A stretch of DNA of 64,000 bases from Haliotispira sp965263485. GTDB taxonomy: Bacteria; Spirochaetota; Spirochaetia; SP-2023. The position numbers were made by a program, and so were the translations under genes. The stretch's first letter is position 1. Each line of letters opens with the position of its first letter. The notes under the pieces were generated by a model that was not told where the DNA came from, searched no databases, and saw only the letters and a list, made by a program, of their open reading frames with translations. Shown piece by piece: positions 45,500 through 54,949 of this stretch. The stretch covers positions 310,001 through 374,000 of the forward strand of contig CBDHHO010000004.1 in the NCBI GenBank assembly GCA_965263485.1, in the 5' to 3' direction.

Positions 45500-46377
45500 A
45501 AGGAAATAAACTGCTGTCCTATGGGCTGCTTGCGCCTGCATTCATCGTCAGTATATTCTTATTCCTCTATCCGTTTTTCCTGGTATTGAGCTTCAGCCTG
45601 AAGCCGGGAGCTACCTTGAGCACGGCGATGAACAAGGAGATTGCGCTGAGCCTGAAAAGCTATCTGACGGCATTTTCTGCAAGGGAGACTTGGCAAAGTG
45701 TTGGACGCTCGTTCTTGTATACATTTGGCAGCTTGTTCCCCTCGTATTTCCTCGGACTGATAACAGCCATTGTTCTGAATCGGGGGTTCCGGGGCAAAAA
45801 ACTGTGCCGGACATTGATCATACTTCCTTGGTCCATACCCGGGGTTGTTGCCAGCATCATGTTTGTATGGATTCTGGATGCAACATATGGTGTCTTTAAT
45901 TATATCCTGCATTCCCTGCATCTGATCGACGAGTATCCGGCGTGGCTCTTTAATCCCAGGCTGGTCATGATCTCGGTCATACTTCCTACCATATGGAAGG
46001 GGTATCCGCTCTTTACGCTGACCATTCTGGCGGCCCTGCAATCAATTCCATCCACCCTCTACGAAGCAGCGCGAGTAGATGGATGTGGTTTTTTTCGCCA
46101 GTTTTTCTACATCACCTGGTACGGAATCAAAAGGGCCTCCATTCTGGCCATGATTCTGAATGGGCTCTGGAGCTTTCGAGTCTTTGACATCATTTATGCC
46201 ATGACTCAGGGTGGGCCTAATAAAGCCAGTACAACAATTGCTTTAAATATTTATAACGAGGCGTTCCGTTTCTTTGACATCAGCTATGCCTCTGCCATAG
46301 GGATGATTTCCTTTTTAATTTGTGCCGTCATTGTACTGGCACTTTATCCCTACATGAAGAAGGATGCAGAACAATGA
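45496..46377 (+). CDS. carbohydrate ABC transporter permease, MalF type
   Basis: 293 residues. The TTG start overlaps the stop of the binding-protein gene (TTGA), so the genes are coupled. Membrane segments begin at LLAPAFIVSIFLFLYPFFLV; the EAA loop is YEAARVDGCGFFRQFFYITW. It forms a heterodimer with the next gene's product. As in the operon at 6-9 kb, no ATPase gene is included. Confidence 0.92.
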   Translation: MKGNKLLSYGLLAPAFIVSIFLFLYPFFLVLSFSLKPGATLSTAMNKEIALSLKSYLTAFSARETWQSVGRSFLYTFGSLFPSYFLGLITAIVLNRGFRGKKLCRTLIILPWSIPGVVASIMFVWILDATYGVFNYILHSLHLIDEYPAWLFNPRLVMISVILPTIWKGYPLFTLTILAALQSIPSTLYEAARVDGCGFFRQFFYITWYGIKRASILAMILNGLWSFRVFDIIYAMTQGGPNKASTTIALNIYNEAFRFFDISYASAIGMISFLICAVIVLALYPYMKKDAEQ

Positions 46378-47198
46378 AGTTTGTGAAACCCACCTTCGCA
46401 TATTTGCTGTTGGCGGCTTTAGTGCTCCTGTTGATCTTCCCGATCTACTGGACATTTGTATCTGCGACAACGCCGATCAAGACGATTCTTTCTACCAAGC
46501 CTCCACTGATTCCCGGCAGCATAGATCTCAGCTCATTTCTCGAGGTCATCAATCGCAAACCGCTGTTGACTTGGCTGTATAATACAAGCGTGGTAACACT
46601 GGGCGCCAGTCTTTTGAGTTTATTCTTGTCGGCTCTGGCGGGATATAGCCTTTCCAGATTCAAAACCTCTGGTCAGGAAATCATGGGGTACCTCCTCCTT
46701 CTGAGTCGTATGCTCCCCGGCACGCTTCTGGTTATTCCAATATATATTATATTTACTAAAATTGGCTTAATTAACAATATAAAAGGTCTTATATTGATGA
46801 ATATGACAACGATTATTCCGTTTACAACATGGATGATGAAGGGCTTTTTTGACAGTATTCCCATAGGGATAGAAGAGTCGGCCCGCATAGACGGATGTTC
46901 CTGGCTGGGAAGCTTTGTCCGGATTGTCTTACCTCTGACAAAACCGGGAATCGCTGCCGTTTCTGTGTATTCATTCATATTGAGCTGGAATGAGTTCTTG
47001 TTTGCCCGAACACTGGCTTACAGCCCCAAAATATGGGTATTTACAGTTGGACTTACCTCGTTTGTCGGAGAGCATTCTACCGACTGGGGGCAGATTTCTG
47101 CTGCGGGAATCTTATTTGTCATCCCTTTGGTCATCATATTTGCCTTACTGGAACCCTTTTTAGTCAGTGGGATGACCGCAGGTTCCGTCAAGGGGTAA
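46374..47198 (+). CDS. carbohydrate ABC transporter permease, MalG type
   Basis: 274 residues from an ATG overlapping the previous stop (ATGA). MalG-type membrane segments (LLLAALVLLLIFPIYWTFVS) and the EAA motif EESARIDGCSWLGSFVRIVL are visible. Third gene of the transporter; the FAD oxidoreductase gene follows after 8 bases, so import and degradation are in one operon. Confidence 0.92.
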   Translation: MKFVKPTFAYLLLAALVLLLIFPIYWTFVSATTPIKTILSTKPPLIPGSIDLSSFLEVINRKPLLTWLYNTSVVTLGASLLSLFLSALAGYSLSRFKTSGQEIMGYLLLLSRMLPGTLLVIPIYIIFTKIGLINNIKGLILMNMTTIIPFTTWMMKGFFDSIPIGIEESARIDGCSWLGSFVRIVLPLTKPGIAAVSVYSFILSWNEFLFARTLAYSPKIWVFTVGLTSFVGEHSTDWGQISAAGILFVIPLVIIFALLEPFLVSGMTAGSVKG

Positions 47199-47206
47199 AA
47201 AGGGAT

Positions 47207-49567
47207 ATGGATACCGTAAAAAAATTTGACGTCGTCGTTGTCGGGGGCGGCCTGGCGGGGGTGTGTTCTGCCATTGCGGCAGCCCAGGAAGGTTGCCAAA
47301 CCGTCTTGATCACAGACCGCGATGTTTTAGGGGGCAATTCCAGCTCCGAGTGTGGCGTGCCTCCCCACGGTGCCGAATCCATGGGATACAATCGCAATTG
47401 CCGCGATACGGGCCTGCTTGAAGAAATGCGCCTAGAATATTATCTCAAGTGGTCGCCGCATTCAGACAGCCGGGCATATTGGGATCTGATCCTCTATGAG
47501 CGGTGCAAAAGGGAAAAGAACCTGAAATTGATGCTGAATACGCGGGTCAATGGCTGCCGTGTTCACAGGGGGGTAATCCAGGCCGTTACAGCCGTTTCCC
47601 CGCTGGAAAAAAATCTCCAGATAGAGGCGCCTGTATTCATTGACGACACCGGAGACGGGTATCTGGCATCGGAGGCAGGTGCGGATTTCCGCTGGGGCCG
47701 AGAGGCCAGGAGCGAATTTGACGAGCACAGGCTGGCCAAAGACACAGCGGATGAGAAAACCTTGGGCTGCACCATTTACGGTTGGGCATTGAAGAGGGAA
47801 TACCCGGTTTCCTATTCGGCCCCGGACTGGGCTGTATCTTATGACAGTTGCAATGCCTTGGCCCATCGCTCCCACAATGTGGACTATCTATTCCCTACCG
47901 TCGCGGCTAGCAAGGATCACAACACCCTACAAATATTCTGGTGGCTTGAATGGGGAGGGCAGCTTGACGTTATCGCAGAGCGCGATGCCATTTACCACCA
48001 TTTGCTCGCCCAACTCCTTGGCGTTTGGGACCACCTCAAGAACTCCTGCGATGACAAGACCCGCAAAGCTCTGGAAAATTTTGAGCTTGTGCGCTGGTCT
48101 CGGTTTCCCATGCGGCGCGAGAGTAGACGCGTTGTCGGGGACTATATGATTACGGAGGGAGATTTATTCCAGCCCAAACTCTTTGAGGATCGAATCGGGT
48201 TTGGCGGCTGGCCCCCGGATGACCACCCACCCGAAGGGATCCACTCGACAGACCCCCCATGCGACCAAGTGTTTTTGTATGAACCTTACAGTATCCCCTA
48301 TCGCAGCTTGTACTCGAAGGACATTGAAAACCTGTTTCTGGGGGGACGCTGCCTGAGCGCAAGCCATGTGGCACTTTCTTCTATCCGGGTGATGAACACT
48401 CTGGGCTCGCTGGGGGAAGCTCTGGGGGTGGCCGCTGCAATGTGTGTTCAGCGAGACTGCTCCCCCAGAGAAGTGTATCGGAACTTTCTGTCGGAGCTCC
48501 AACAGAAGGTTCTGGATCGGGACTTGTATATCATTGCGATGCCCAACCAGAATAAGCTCGATCTCGCTCTCCAGGCCAGTGTCCGTGAATCTTCCATGCT
48601 GCCGCTTGCGTGCAAGGATGCAATTAGTTTCATTGAATTGAAATATGATACGGTGCTTCAATTCCCGGTTTCCGAAAATTACTTGAGCCGGATCCGTGTT
48701 TTCTTGAAGGCCGAGCGTCCCTCCAGTATCGATTGGGAGCTTTTTGTTTCTGAGGGAATTGGAACGGTGCCGGATAATTGTGTCCAGAAAGGCTCTATGT
48801 CGGTAGCCGCTGGAGAGTCCTGGCACGAAATTCTGGATGGAGCCGCAATCCCGGTCGAAGCAAAGCAGATTGTGTCTTTGGTTCTCAAAGCCAACAAGAA
48901 TATTCGCTGGGGCTACAGCGAGGAATTGTTCCATACCCGCTGGGGAATATCTTATGGCAAGTTGCGCAGCGCATCAAAGTATCACGGCAAGGCATCGATG
49001 GCACCCACCGACAGCCCGTGGCTGTCGATCAACCACAATGGCCGCATCCCCGATGATGTTGCTCAATGGCTTGACGGCAAGCCTGGGATAAAGAATCACA
49101 GTAAATTATTTGTAACACCGATGTTTGAAACAATTCCTGTACAGTACCCATATGCTGGGGAAAATACTATCAACGGTTACAACAGGGCAGAAAGATCGCC
49201 AAACATGTGGATCAGTAAAGAAGGGATGCCTCAATCGTTGTTACTGGAATGGGACAGCCCGATTCGGGCCAGGCGGATAGAACTCCTTTTTGATACCCAG
49301 CTCGACCATGCCGATCAGATGTATGGCTTCCCGCGGAGCGGCACCAATGAAGCCATTCCTGAGATTATCCCGGAAACGGTGAAAAACTATCGCTTAGAGT
49401 ATTTTGGGGGCGGCAAATGGCTCGTTTGGGCAAGCGTTGATAACAATATCTATCGAAGGCGCATCCACGAGAGCGCGGAGCCCGTAGAGACGGATAAAAT
49501 CCGCCTGATCGTAGAGCAAACTTGGGGCGCAGAATCTGCAAGAGTTTATGGTGTTAGAGTTTGGTAA
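47207..49567 (+). CDS. FAD-dependent oxidoreductase with C-terminal sugar-binding-like domain
   Basis: 786 residues from the ATG at 47207 (AAAAAGGG upstream). The N-terminus has the FAD dinucleotide fold VVVVGGGLAGVCSAIAAAQE and the GGNSSSECGVPPHGAE segment of the FAD_oxidored family, often encoded in polysaccharide-utilisation loci and beside sulfatases. The last about 130 residues (IRARRIELLFDTQLDHADQM; LEYFGGGKWLVWASVDNN; VETDKIRLIVEQTWGAE) resemble F5/8-type discoidin carbohydrate-binding modules. No signal peptide is seen, so it should act in the cytoplasm on an imported sugar. Reaction unknown. Confidence 0.85.
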   Translation: MDTVKKFDVVVVGGGLAGVCSAIAAAQEGCQTVLITDRDVLGGNSSSECGVPPHGAESMGYNRNCRDTGLLEEMRLEYYLKWSPHSDSRAYWDLILYERCKREKNLKLMLNTRVNGCRVHRGVIQAVTAVSPLEKNLQIEAPVFIDDTGDGYLASEAGADFRWGREARSEFDEHRLAKDTADEKTLGCTIYGWALKREYPVSYSAPDWAVSYDSCNALAHRSHNVDYLFPTVAASKDHNTLQIFWWLEWGGQLDVIAERDAIYHHLLAQLLGVWDHLKNSCDDKTRKALENFELVRWSRFPMRRESRRVVGDYMITEGDLFQPKLFEDRIGFGGWPPDDHPPEGIHSTDPPCDQVFLYEPYSIPYRSLYSKDIENLFLGGRCLSASHVALSSIRVMNTLGSLGEALGVAAAMCVQRDCSPREVYRNFLSELQQKVLDRDLYIIAMPNQNKLDLALQASVRESSMLPLACKDAISFIELKYDTVLQFPVSENYLSRIRVFLKAERPSSIDWELFVSEGIGTVPDNCVQKGSMSVAAGESWHEILDGAAIPVEAKQIVSLVLKANKNIRWGYSEELFHTRWGISYGKLRSASKYHGKASMAPTDSPWLSINHNGRIPDDVAQWLDGKPGIKNHSKLFVTPMFETIPVQYPYAGENTINGYNRAERSPNMWISKEGMPQSLLLEWDSPIRARRIELLFDTQLDHADQMYGFPRSGTNEAIPEIIPETVKNYRLEYFGGGKWLVWASVDNNIYRRRIHESAEPVETDKIRLIVEQTWGAESARVYGVRVW

Positions 49568-49597
49568 TAATTGGGTTAGAGCTAATGTGGAGAATTT

Positions 49598-51100
49598 ATG
49601 AGTTCAGAAAGACCGAATATTGTACTGATCACGGCGGATCAGTGGAATTCTACAGTTGTGGGGGCTTTGGGACATCCCACCGTATTGACCCCGAATATTG
49701 ATCGCCTTGTGAGTCGGGGCACTGCCTTTGTCAATTGTTACAGCAGTTCTCCTCTGTGCGCTCCCTCAAGGGCAAGTATGCTCACGGGCAAACTGGTGCG
49801 ACACAACCATGTTTACGATAACGGGGCCATACTTTCCAGCGAAATCCCCACCCTGATGCATCATTTGAGGCGTTCTGGCTATGATACAGCTCTATCGGGA
49901 AAGGTACACTATATTGGTGCCGACCAGCTTCACGGCTTTGAGAGTCGTCTGACTACGAATATCTACCCGGCATCTTTGGACTGGACTCCCGATTGGCGCA
50001 AGAAGACCTATGGAAATTATGGCACGAGTATCCGGCGCTGTAAAATAACAGAACCGGTTTCACCATGGGATATGCAGCGTCGTTACGATGAAGAAGTCCT
50101 CTATACAACATTACAATACATCAGGGATTATGGCACCGGTGAGAAAAAGCAGCCCTTTTTTCTTCATACGTCGTTTTCCAATCCGCATGAACCCTACACA
50201 GTCCAGCAAGAATATTGGGATTTATACGAAGGCAAAGACATTCCATTGCCTACTTGCAACGAAAGTTTTGGAGATCTCCATCCTTTTCATCAATGGTTGC
50301 AAATCCATCATGAGCTGGATATCACCGAGTTGAGTACAGAGGACATCAAAAACTATCGAAGAGCTTATTTCGGCATGCTGAGTTACTTTGATTTTAATGT
50401 CGGGCGCATAATCAAAGAACTGAAGGAGCAGAATCTCTTCGAGAATACCTTGATTCTTTTGACCAGTGATCATGGCGATATGCTTGGAGAGCATGGAATG
50501 TGGTTCAAGCGTGCGTTTTTTGACGGGTCCCAGAAGATTCCCCTCATTGCGCACTGGCCGGGCCATGTGCCGAGAGGCCGAATCGAAAACAAGGTACTTT
50601 CACTGGTTGATTTGACTCCGACATTGATGGAACTTATAGATGTTAAAGACCGGGAATTCTGGCAAGCGGATATGGACGGAGATAGCTTTTGCGAGCTTCT
50701 GTTTGGAGCCGCACCAACGTGGAAAGACGAAGCGTGGTGTGAATATTTTTCTGAAGGGGTTTTGAAAACTTCTGCGACTCTGCGCAAGGGGAGCTTCAAA
50801 TTATCGGTAGTCCATGAACACGATTCGGTTTTATACAACGTGGAAAAAGACCCTAGTGAAACCCGGAATTTGATCGACGTGGAAGACTTTCAGGAAATTC
50901 GCCACAGTTTGGAATCCAGAATTCACGACTGTATTGACTTTGCTGATATTGAGAAGAATGTGGCTTTGAGTCAGCGCAGACGCTTGCTCATTCTGGAGGC
51001 GATGAAGACGGGCTCAGAGACTTGCTGGGATTTTCAGCCACAACGCGATGTAACTGAGGAATATGTCCGATTCAAAGGCAAGATCTGTGAATATCATTAA
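49598..51100 (+). CDS. type I sulfatase, cytoplasmic
   Basis: 500 residues of the alkaline-phosphatase-like arylsulfatase family. The formylglycine signature C-A-P-S-R begins at Cys54 (SPLCAPSRASMLTG), metal ligands appear in ITADQ (13-15) and TSDHGDMLGEHG (about 288), and NPHEPY follows the typical pattern. Cys-type sulfatases need an FGE or anSME maturase, not seen in this window. There is no signal peptide, so it would desulfate a small sulfated sugar after import. Encoded between the FAD oxidoreductase and the SDR in one run. Confidence 0.92.
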   Translation: MSSERPNIVLITADQWNSTVVGALGHPTVLTPNIDRLVSRGTAFVNCYSSSPLCAPSRASMLTGKLVRHNHVYDNGAILSSEIPTLMHHLRRSGYDTALSGKVHYIGADQLHGFESRLTTNIYPASLDWTPDWRKKTYGNYGTSIRRCKITEPVSPWDMQRRYDEEVLYTTLQYIRDYGTGEKKQPFFLHTSFSNPHEPYTVQQEYWDLYEGKDIPLPTCNESFGDLHPFHQWLQIHHELDITELSTEDIKNYRRAYFGMLSYFDFNVGRIIKELKEQNLFENTLILLTSDHGDMLGEHGMWFKRAFFDGSQKIPLIAHWPGHVPRGRIENKVLSLVDLTPTLMELIDVKDREFWQADMDGDSFCELLFGAAPTWKDEAWCEYFSEGVLKTSATLRKGSFKLSVVHEHDSVLYNVEKDPSETRNLIDVEDFQEIRHSLESRIHDCIDFADIEKNVALSQRRRLLILEAMKTGSETCWDFQPQRDVTEEYVRFKGKICEYH

Positions 51101-51169
51101 GGAGCCGAGCCCTAAAAGATGCTCCCCTACGGATGCCTCGTATGTCCGTAAGAACCTCAGGAGACCCAT

Positions 51170-51928
51170 ATGAATGACTTGAAAGGCCTGAACGCCTATA
51201 TTACCGGCGGCTCCCGAGGCATTGGCAAAGTTATCGCAACCCAACTGGCGCAAAGTGGTGTTAATATTGCTATTATCAGCCGCAATCAAAGTGAATCTGG
51301 GGAACTTGCCGCACAACTCCAGCGGGACTATGGAGTTCAAACCTGGTCCTTTGCGACAGATGTAAGCCGGCCAGAATCCGTAGAGAAGCTGGAAAAAGAA
51401 TTGCGAGACAAACTCCCCCGACTGGACATTGCGTTTAACAATGCCGGCGTATGTAAACACCAAGATGCGTTTTCGACCAGCTATGAGGACTGGCGCTACG
51501 TGATTGACATCAATCTGACAGGAGTCTTTCTAAGCTCCCGCATGGCTGCCAGACTGATGATTGAGAAAAAAGTCCAAGGCTCCATTATCAATATGGCCTC
51601 CATGTCGGCCCGCATTGTGAACATTCCCCAACGGCAATGCGCCTACAATGCTTCCAAGGCCGGAGTCGTTCATCTGAGTCGCTCCCTGGCGGTGGAGTGG
51701 GCCGAACACGGCATTCGGGTCAACACGATCAGCCCCGGCTATATGGCTACTGAAATGTCTACGGACACACCTCAAGAAATGAAAAACGCCTGGTTCGGGC
51801 AAAGCCTGATGCCGAGACTGGGCAAGCCGGAAGAGCTCTTTGGAGCCATCCGCTACCTCGCCTCTCCGGCATCGGGTTTTACCACGGGTTCGGACATTGT
51901 GGTAGACGGTGGTTTTACCTGCCTGTAA
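51170..51928 (+). CDS. short-chain dehydrogenase/reductase
   Basis: 252 residues of the classical SDR family. It has the cofactor motif TGGSRGIGK (12-20), NNAG (about 86-89), and the catalytic Ser with Tyr159 and Lys163 in YNASKAGVVHLSRSLA. The C-terminal ITTGSDIVVDGGFT-like end (FTTGSDIVVDGG) is complete. It probably oxidises or reduces a sugar or sugar acid within this catabolic locus. Its first 69 codons are duplicated at 43882. AGGAG precedes the ATG. Confidence 0.92.
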   Translation: MNDLKGLNAYITGGSRGIGKVIATQLAQSGVNIAIISRNQSESGELAAQLQRDYGVQTWSFATDVSRPESVEKLEKELRDKLPRLDIAFNNAGVCKHQDAFSTSYEDWRYVIDINLTGVFLSSRMAARLMIEKKVQGSIINMASMSARIVNIPQRQCAYNASKAGVVHLSRSLAVEWAEHGIRVNTISPGYMATEMSTDTPQEMKNAWFGQSLMPRLGKPEELFGAIRYLASPASGFTTGSDIVVDGGFTCL

Positions 51929-52000
51929 GCGATGCAGATTCCCGCATCATGGATAGATCATGGACAAATATACTAATCCGTGGAAGTAGGATAAGATAAA

Positions 52001-53145
52001 GGGGACCTCTAAAAATCTGTTTCTATATGGCGGAAGTATTGAATGAATCACAACGGTGAAACCCAGGCTCTTCCCAAAATCTACACTCTCGGAGAATTGC
52101 TGGTCGAAATCATGCGCCCGCGGCCCGGTCTGTCGCTCGGCACAGCCGAAGAATTTCGCGGCCCGTTTCCCAGCGGCGCGCCCGCCATCTTTATCAGCAC
52201 AGCAGCACGTTTAGGCGGTCCGCTAGCCTGCCGGACGGCCATTATCGGTGCTGTGAGCCGGGATAAATTCGGAGAGAGCCTGCTCTGCAGACTAGAGGGC
52301 GATGGCGTGGACTGCCGCCTGGTACGGCAGAGCCCGCGACCCGGCGCCGTGGCCTTTGTGGCCTACGATGAGAACGGCGGGCGCGAGTTTATCTACCACA
52401 TCAACGGCACCGCCGCCGATGACCTGCTCCCTGACTTTGCTTCGGCACTCGAAGCTCAACTTGCTGAATCCAGAGCAAAGCAGCGGGCAGACAGATCACG
52501 CACGGCCTTTCACGTGATGGGCTGCTCACTGATGGCCGGCAAGACCATGCACCGGGCCATCAATCGGGCCGTAGAGCTGTTTTCAGACTGCGAGATCAGT
52601 TTTGACCCAAACCTGCGCCCCGAGCTGTTGGGGGGGCGCAGGTTTGGGGACATTGCCGACTTTGTGATGCAGCGCTGCAGCATCCTGCTGCCCGGCGAAG
52701 CCGAACTGCTGCTGGCCGCCGATATGCCTGCTCGCGGCCAGCTGGAAGCAGCCGTAGAAAAACTCTATAGACTCTATCCCCGCCTGCGCCTAATCCATCT
52801 CAAACGCGGTGAGCGCGGTTCCTGCATCTACACAAGGCAGGGCAACCGTATCGGGCAGAGCATTACAGTCCCCCCCTACCCCATCGACCAAGTGATGCCG
52901 GTAATCGACCCCACCGGGGCCGGAGATTGTTTTGACGCAGCTTTTCTTTCTGCCGTATTGCATGGACTCCCCTTAGAACAGGCCGGCTTTCTGGCCTCCA
53001 AGGCCGGAGCGATCAACGTCACCGCTCTGGGACCAATGGAAGGTGACATGTCTCTGCTCTACCGGAAGCTGCTGGGAGAAGATTCTGTGTTAGATGAGAT
53101 TCTGGAGCCAGAGAGCAAATAAAAATCGCAAATCAGAGGTGCCCC
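52001..53145. mobile_element. candidate composite repeat unit carrying a sugar kinase gene, TSD TAAA
   Basis: A left end GGGGACCTCTAAAAATCTG at 52001 and a right end CAAATCAGAGGTGCCCC ending at 53145 enclose one complete gene. TAAA flanks both sides (51997-52000 and 53146-53149). The span is 1145 bp, and the only gene inside is the PfkB kinase. The palindrome's interior is missing, as if replaced by the gene. Confidence 0.6.
52043..53122 (+). CDS. PfkB-family sugar kinase
   Basis: 359 residues of the ribokinase/PfkB family. The N-terminal part has ELLVEIMRPRP and the substrate-binding glycines (GPFPSGAPAIFISTAARLGG). The C-terminal signature DPTGAGDCFDAAFL (about 289-302) contains the catalytic Asp and anion hole. 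With gatZ/kbaZ convergent next door, a tagatose or related ketose (or keto-deoxy sugar acid) kinase is plausible, but the sequence does not fix the substrate. GGAAG lies 8 bases upstream of the ATG. The gene is framed by repeat ends, suggesting it arrived as a unit. Confidence 0.88.
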   Translation: MNHNGETQALPKIYTLGELLVEIMRPRPGLSLGTAEEFRGPFPSGAPAIFISTAARLGGPLACRTAIIGAVSRDKFGESLLCRLEGDGVDCRLVRQSPRPGAVAFVAYDENGGREFIYHINGTAADDLLPDFASALEAQLAESRAKQRADRSRTAFHVMGCSLMAGKTMHRAINRAVELFSDCEISFDPNLRPELLGGRRFGDIADFVMQRCSILLPGEAELLLAADMPARGQLEAAVEKLYRLYPRLRLIHLKRGERGSCIYTRQGNRIGQSITVPPYPIDQVMPVIDPTGAGDCFDAAFLSAVLHGLPLEQAGFLASKAGAINVTALGPMEGDMSLLYRKLLGEDSVLDEILEPESK

Positions 53146-53181
53146 TAAATTTGGCAGAAACTACTCATCTTCGAGAGCCTG

Positions 53182-54507
53182 CTACGCAATAGCCCCTTCG
53201 TAGTGGCGCAGCACCTGCTGAATGTGATCGCGGAGCAAATTAGGCGCGCTGCATTCCTTGGTTCCCAGGTGTTCCAGTGCTTGGGGCAGGTACTGCCCAA
53301 CCAGGGAGTAGGGCAGAGCCCGGTCGCCGAGCTCTGCTAGGAAATGGGAAACAAACCCCTGCATTTCCCGCTGAGGCCAATAGTAGCGAATGCGGTCGCT
53401 GAGGCTGTAGAGACACTTGTAGGCAATTTCACCATCGCTGCCTTGGTAGTACTTTTGCCAGTACTGCGGATGCTCTTGCAGATAGCCCAGTACCTGCTGC
53501 GTAAAGTCTGGGGCATTTCTGCTGCCACCGGAGAGTCCGTAACGCTCCAGCTCCCGGTAAATAGCGCTCAGGGCAAACAGAGCTTCCCGGTATGCATAGG
53601 TCAGCCAGGGGCCGACTTTTAAAATTGCGTAGCGGTCTTCGACCAGCTGGCGCAACTGAGCTGCTCTCTGATAATCGGTGGAATGGGCCTCGAACACCAG
53701 GCCCAATTCGGCGGGCAGACGGCTCAACCCGCGCGCCTTGGCGCGCTCGTAGAACACAATATTGTCATCGCCAAATTCCACACCCGGCTGTACAACCATG
53801 GCCACCACACGCTGCCATGCCCGCTCCAGACCGTGTCGGGCAAAGATCTCCCTGGTGATCCGGTAACTCTGGCGGGCCGCTTCGGGGGCGGTGGGGACTA
53901 CGCCTTCTTCCTTGCTCTGCTGGCCCCCGGGAGTCGGCACTTCGGTGCCGATGATGTAGATCGGTGCCCCTTGATCCCGATGCCTGCCTTCCTCCCAAGC
54001 CTGCTCTGCCGCCCGGCACAGCCGCGCGGCGCGTTTGGCCACCAGTTCATCTGAAATGGCACCATGAGAGGAGTCTCCGGCGCAGGCCATGCTGGCATCG
54101 AGGTGGATCTTGCGGTAGCCAGCCCGCACATAGTCTCCCACCAGCCTCTCGGCTTTCTGCATTGCGGCTTCACCACTCTCGTGCTGCCAGGCGTTGGGCC
54201 CCAGGTGGTCGCCGCCCAACAGCAGACGCTCCGAGGGGAAGCGCAGTTCCCGGGCCAGATTCCGCACATACTGCATGAAATCCGCAGGCTTCATACCGGT
54301 GTAGCCGCCGTACTGATCGACCTGATTTGAAGTGGACTCGATAAGCAGGGGGTAGCTTTTGTCGCGACAAAAATCGAACGCTGCGCGTAGGACTTCGGGG
54401 TGACCGGAGCACACCGAATAAATACCCTCTCTTGCCTGCGTCATGCTGTCTCTCGGCCCTTGCAGCCGTTGTCGCAGGGCCTCTAGTGCCTGTTCTGAAG
54501 TCTGCAT
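53182..54507 (-). CDS. tagatose-1,6-bisphosphate aldolase non-catalytic subunit (GatZ/KbaZ-like)
   Basis: 441 residues from the ATG at 54507, with AGGAGGG 7 bases upstream. The family's landmarks are clear: YSVCSGHPEVLRAA, ESTSNQVDQYGGYTGMKPAD, LGGDHLGPNAWQHE, KIHLDASMACAGD, YIIGTEVPTPGG, VVQPGVEFGDDNIVFYE, AHSTDYQ and LSDRIRYYWPQ. GatZ/KbaZ is needed for activity and stability of the class II aldolase GatY/KbaY; no GatY homologue is in the window. It converges with the kinase gene. It suggests a tagatose-phosphate route for galactose, galactitol or N-acetylgalactosamine-type sugars. Confidence 0.93.
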   Translation of the reverse strand: MQTSEQALEALRQRLQGPRDSMTQAREGIYSVCSGHPEVLRAAFDFCRDKSYPLLIESTSNQVDQYGGYTGMKPADFMQYVRNLARELRFPSERLLLGGDHLGPNAWQHESGEAAMQKAERLVGDYVRAGYRKIHLDASMACAGDSSHGAISDELVAKRAARLCRAAEQAWEEGRHRDQGAPIYIIGTEVPTPGGQQSKEEGVVPTAPEAARQSYRITREIFARHGLERAWQRVVAMVVQPGVEFGDDNIVFYERAKARGLSRLPAELGLVFEAHSTDYQRAAQLRQLVEDRYAILKVGPWLTYAYREALFALSAIYRELERYGLSGGSRNAPDFTQQVLGYLQEHPQYWQKYYQGSDGEIAYKCLYSLSDRIRYYWPQREMQGFVSHFLAELGDRALPYSLVGQYLPQALEHLGTKECSAPNLLRDHIQQVLRHYEGAIA

Positions 54508-54702
54508 GCCATATCCCTCCTGAGCCAGACCGATGCTCTCCATTATACGCGAGAATGCTGTTTGGCTGCCAGTGGAGTCCCATGCGGGAGATTTCCGGTT
54601 CTTTGAAGTGACGGGATCGTTTTGCAACTCAGCAGAGATCTGAAAACTACTCCACTGCATGGGATGGGATTTGTCCGCCCCGGGAGCTGCACCAAATCTA
54701 AA

Positions 54703-54893
54703 GGGGACCTCTGAAAATGGTATCGCTTCGCGAGAATTGTATAATCGCTCTGCTTCTGCTTTGTCTTCATTGACGATTGTACGGCGTTTTGATGCTGAAT
54801 CAGCGGGATTTTGCCGATAGCGAGGAGGCGAATCCCAAGCATACTTTGCTGTATGGCACCAATGTGAGCGGGTGCAACATGGAAATTTTTAGG
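54703..54893. repeat. palindromic repeat copy, right end eroded
   Basis: Left end GGGGACCTCTGAAAATGG, then the TATCGCTTCGCGAGAATTGT and GATGCTGAATCAGCGGGATT modules, ending in GGAAATTTTTAGGAAGTATT. The left flank is TAAA. Confidence 0.75.
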
Positions 54894-54949
54894 AAGTATT
54901 TCCGCTGGAGGCGCAGCTAAGGGAAGCTGCTTGCGAAGAGGAGTCGCTC

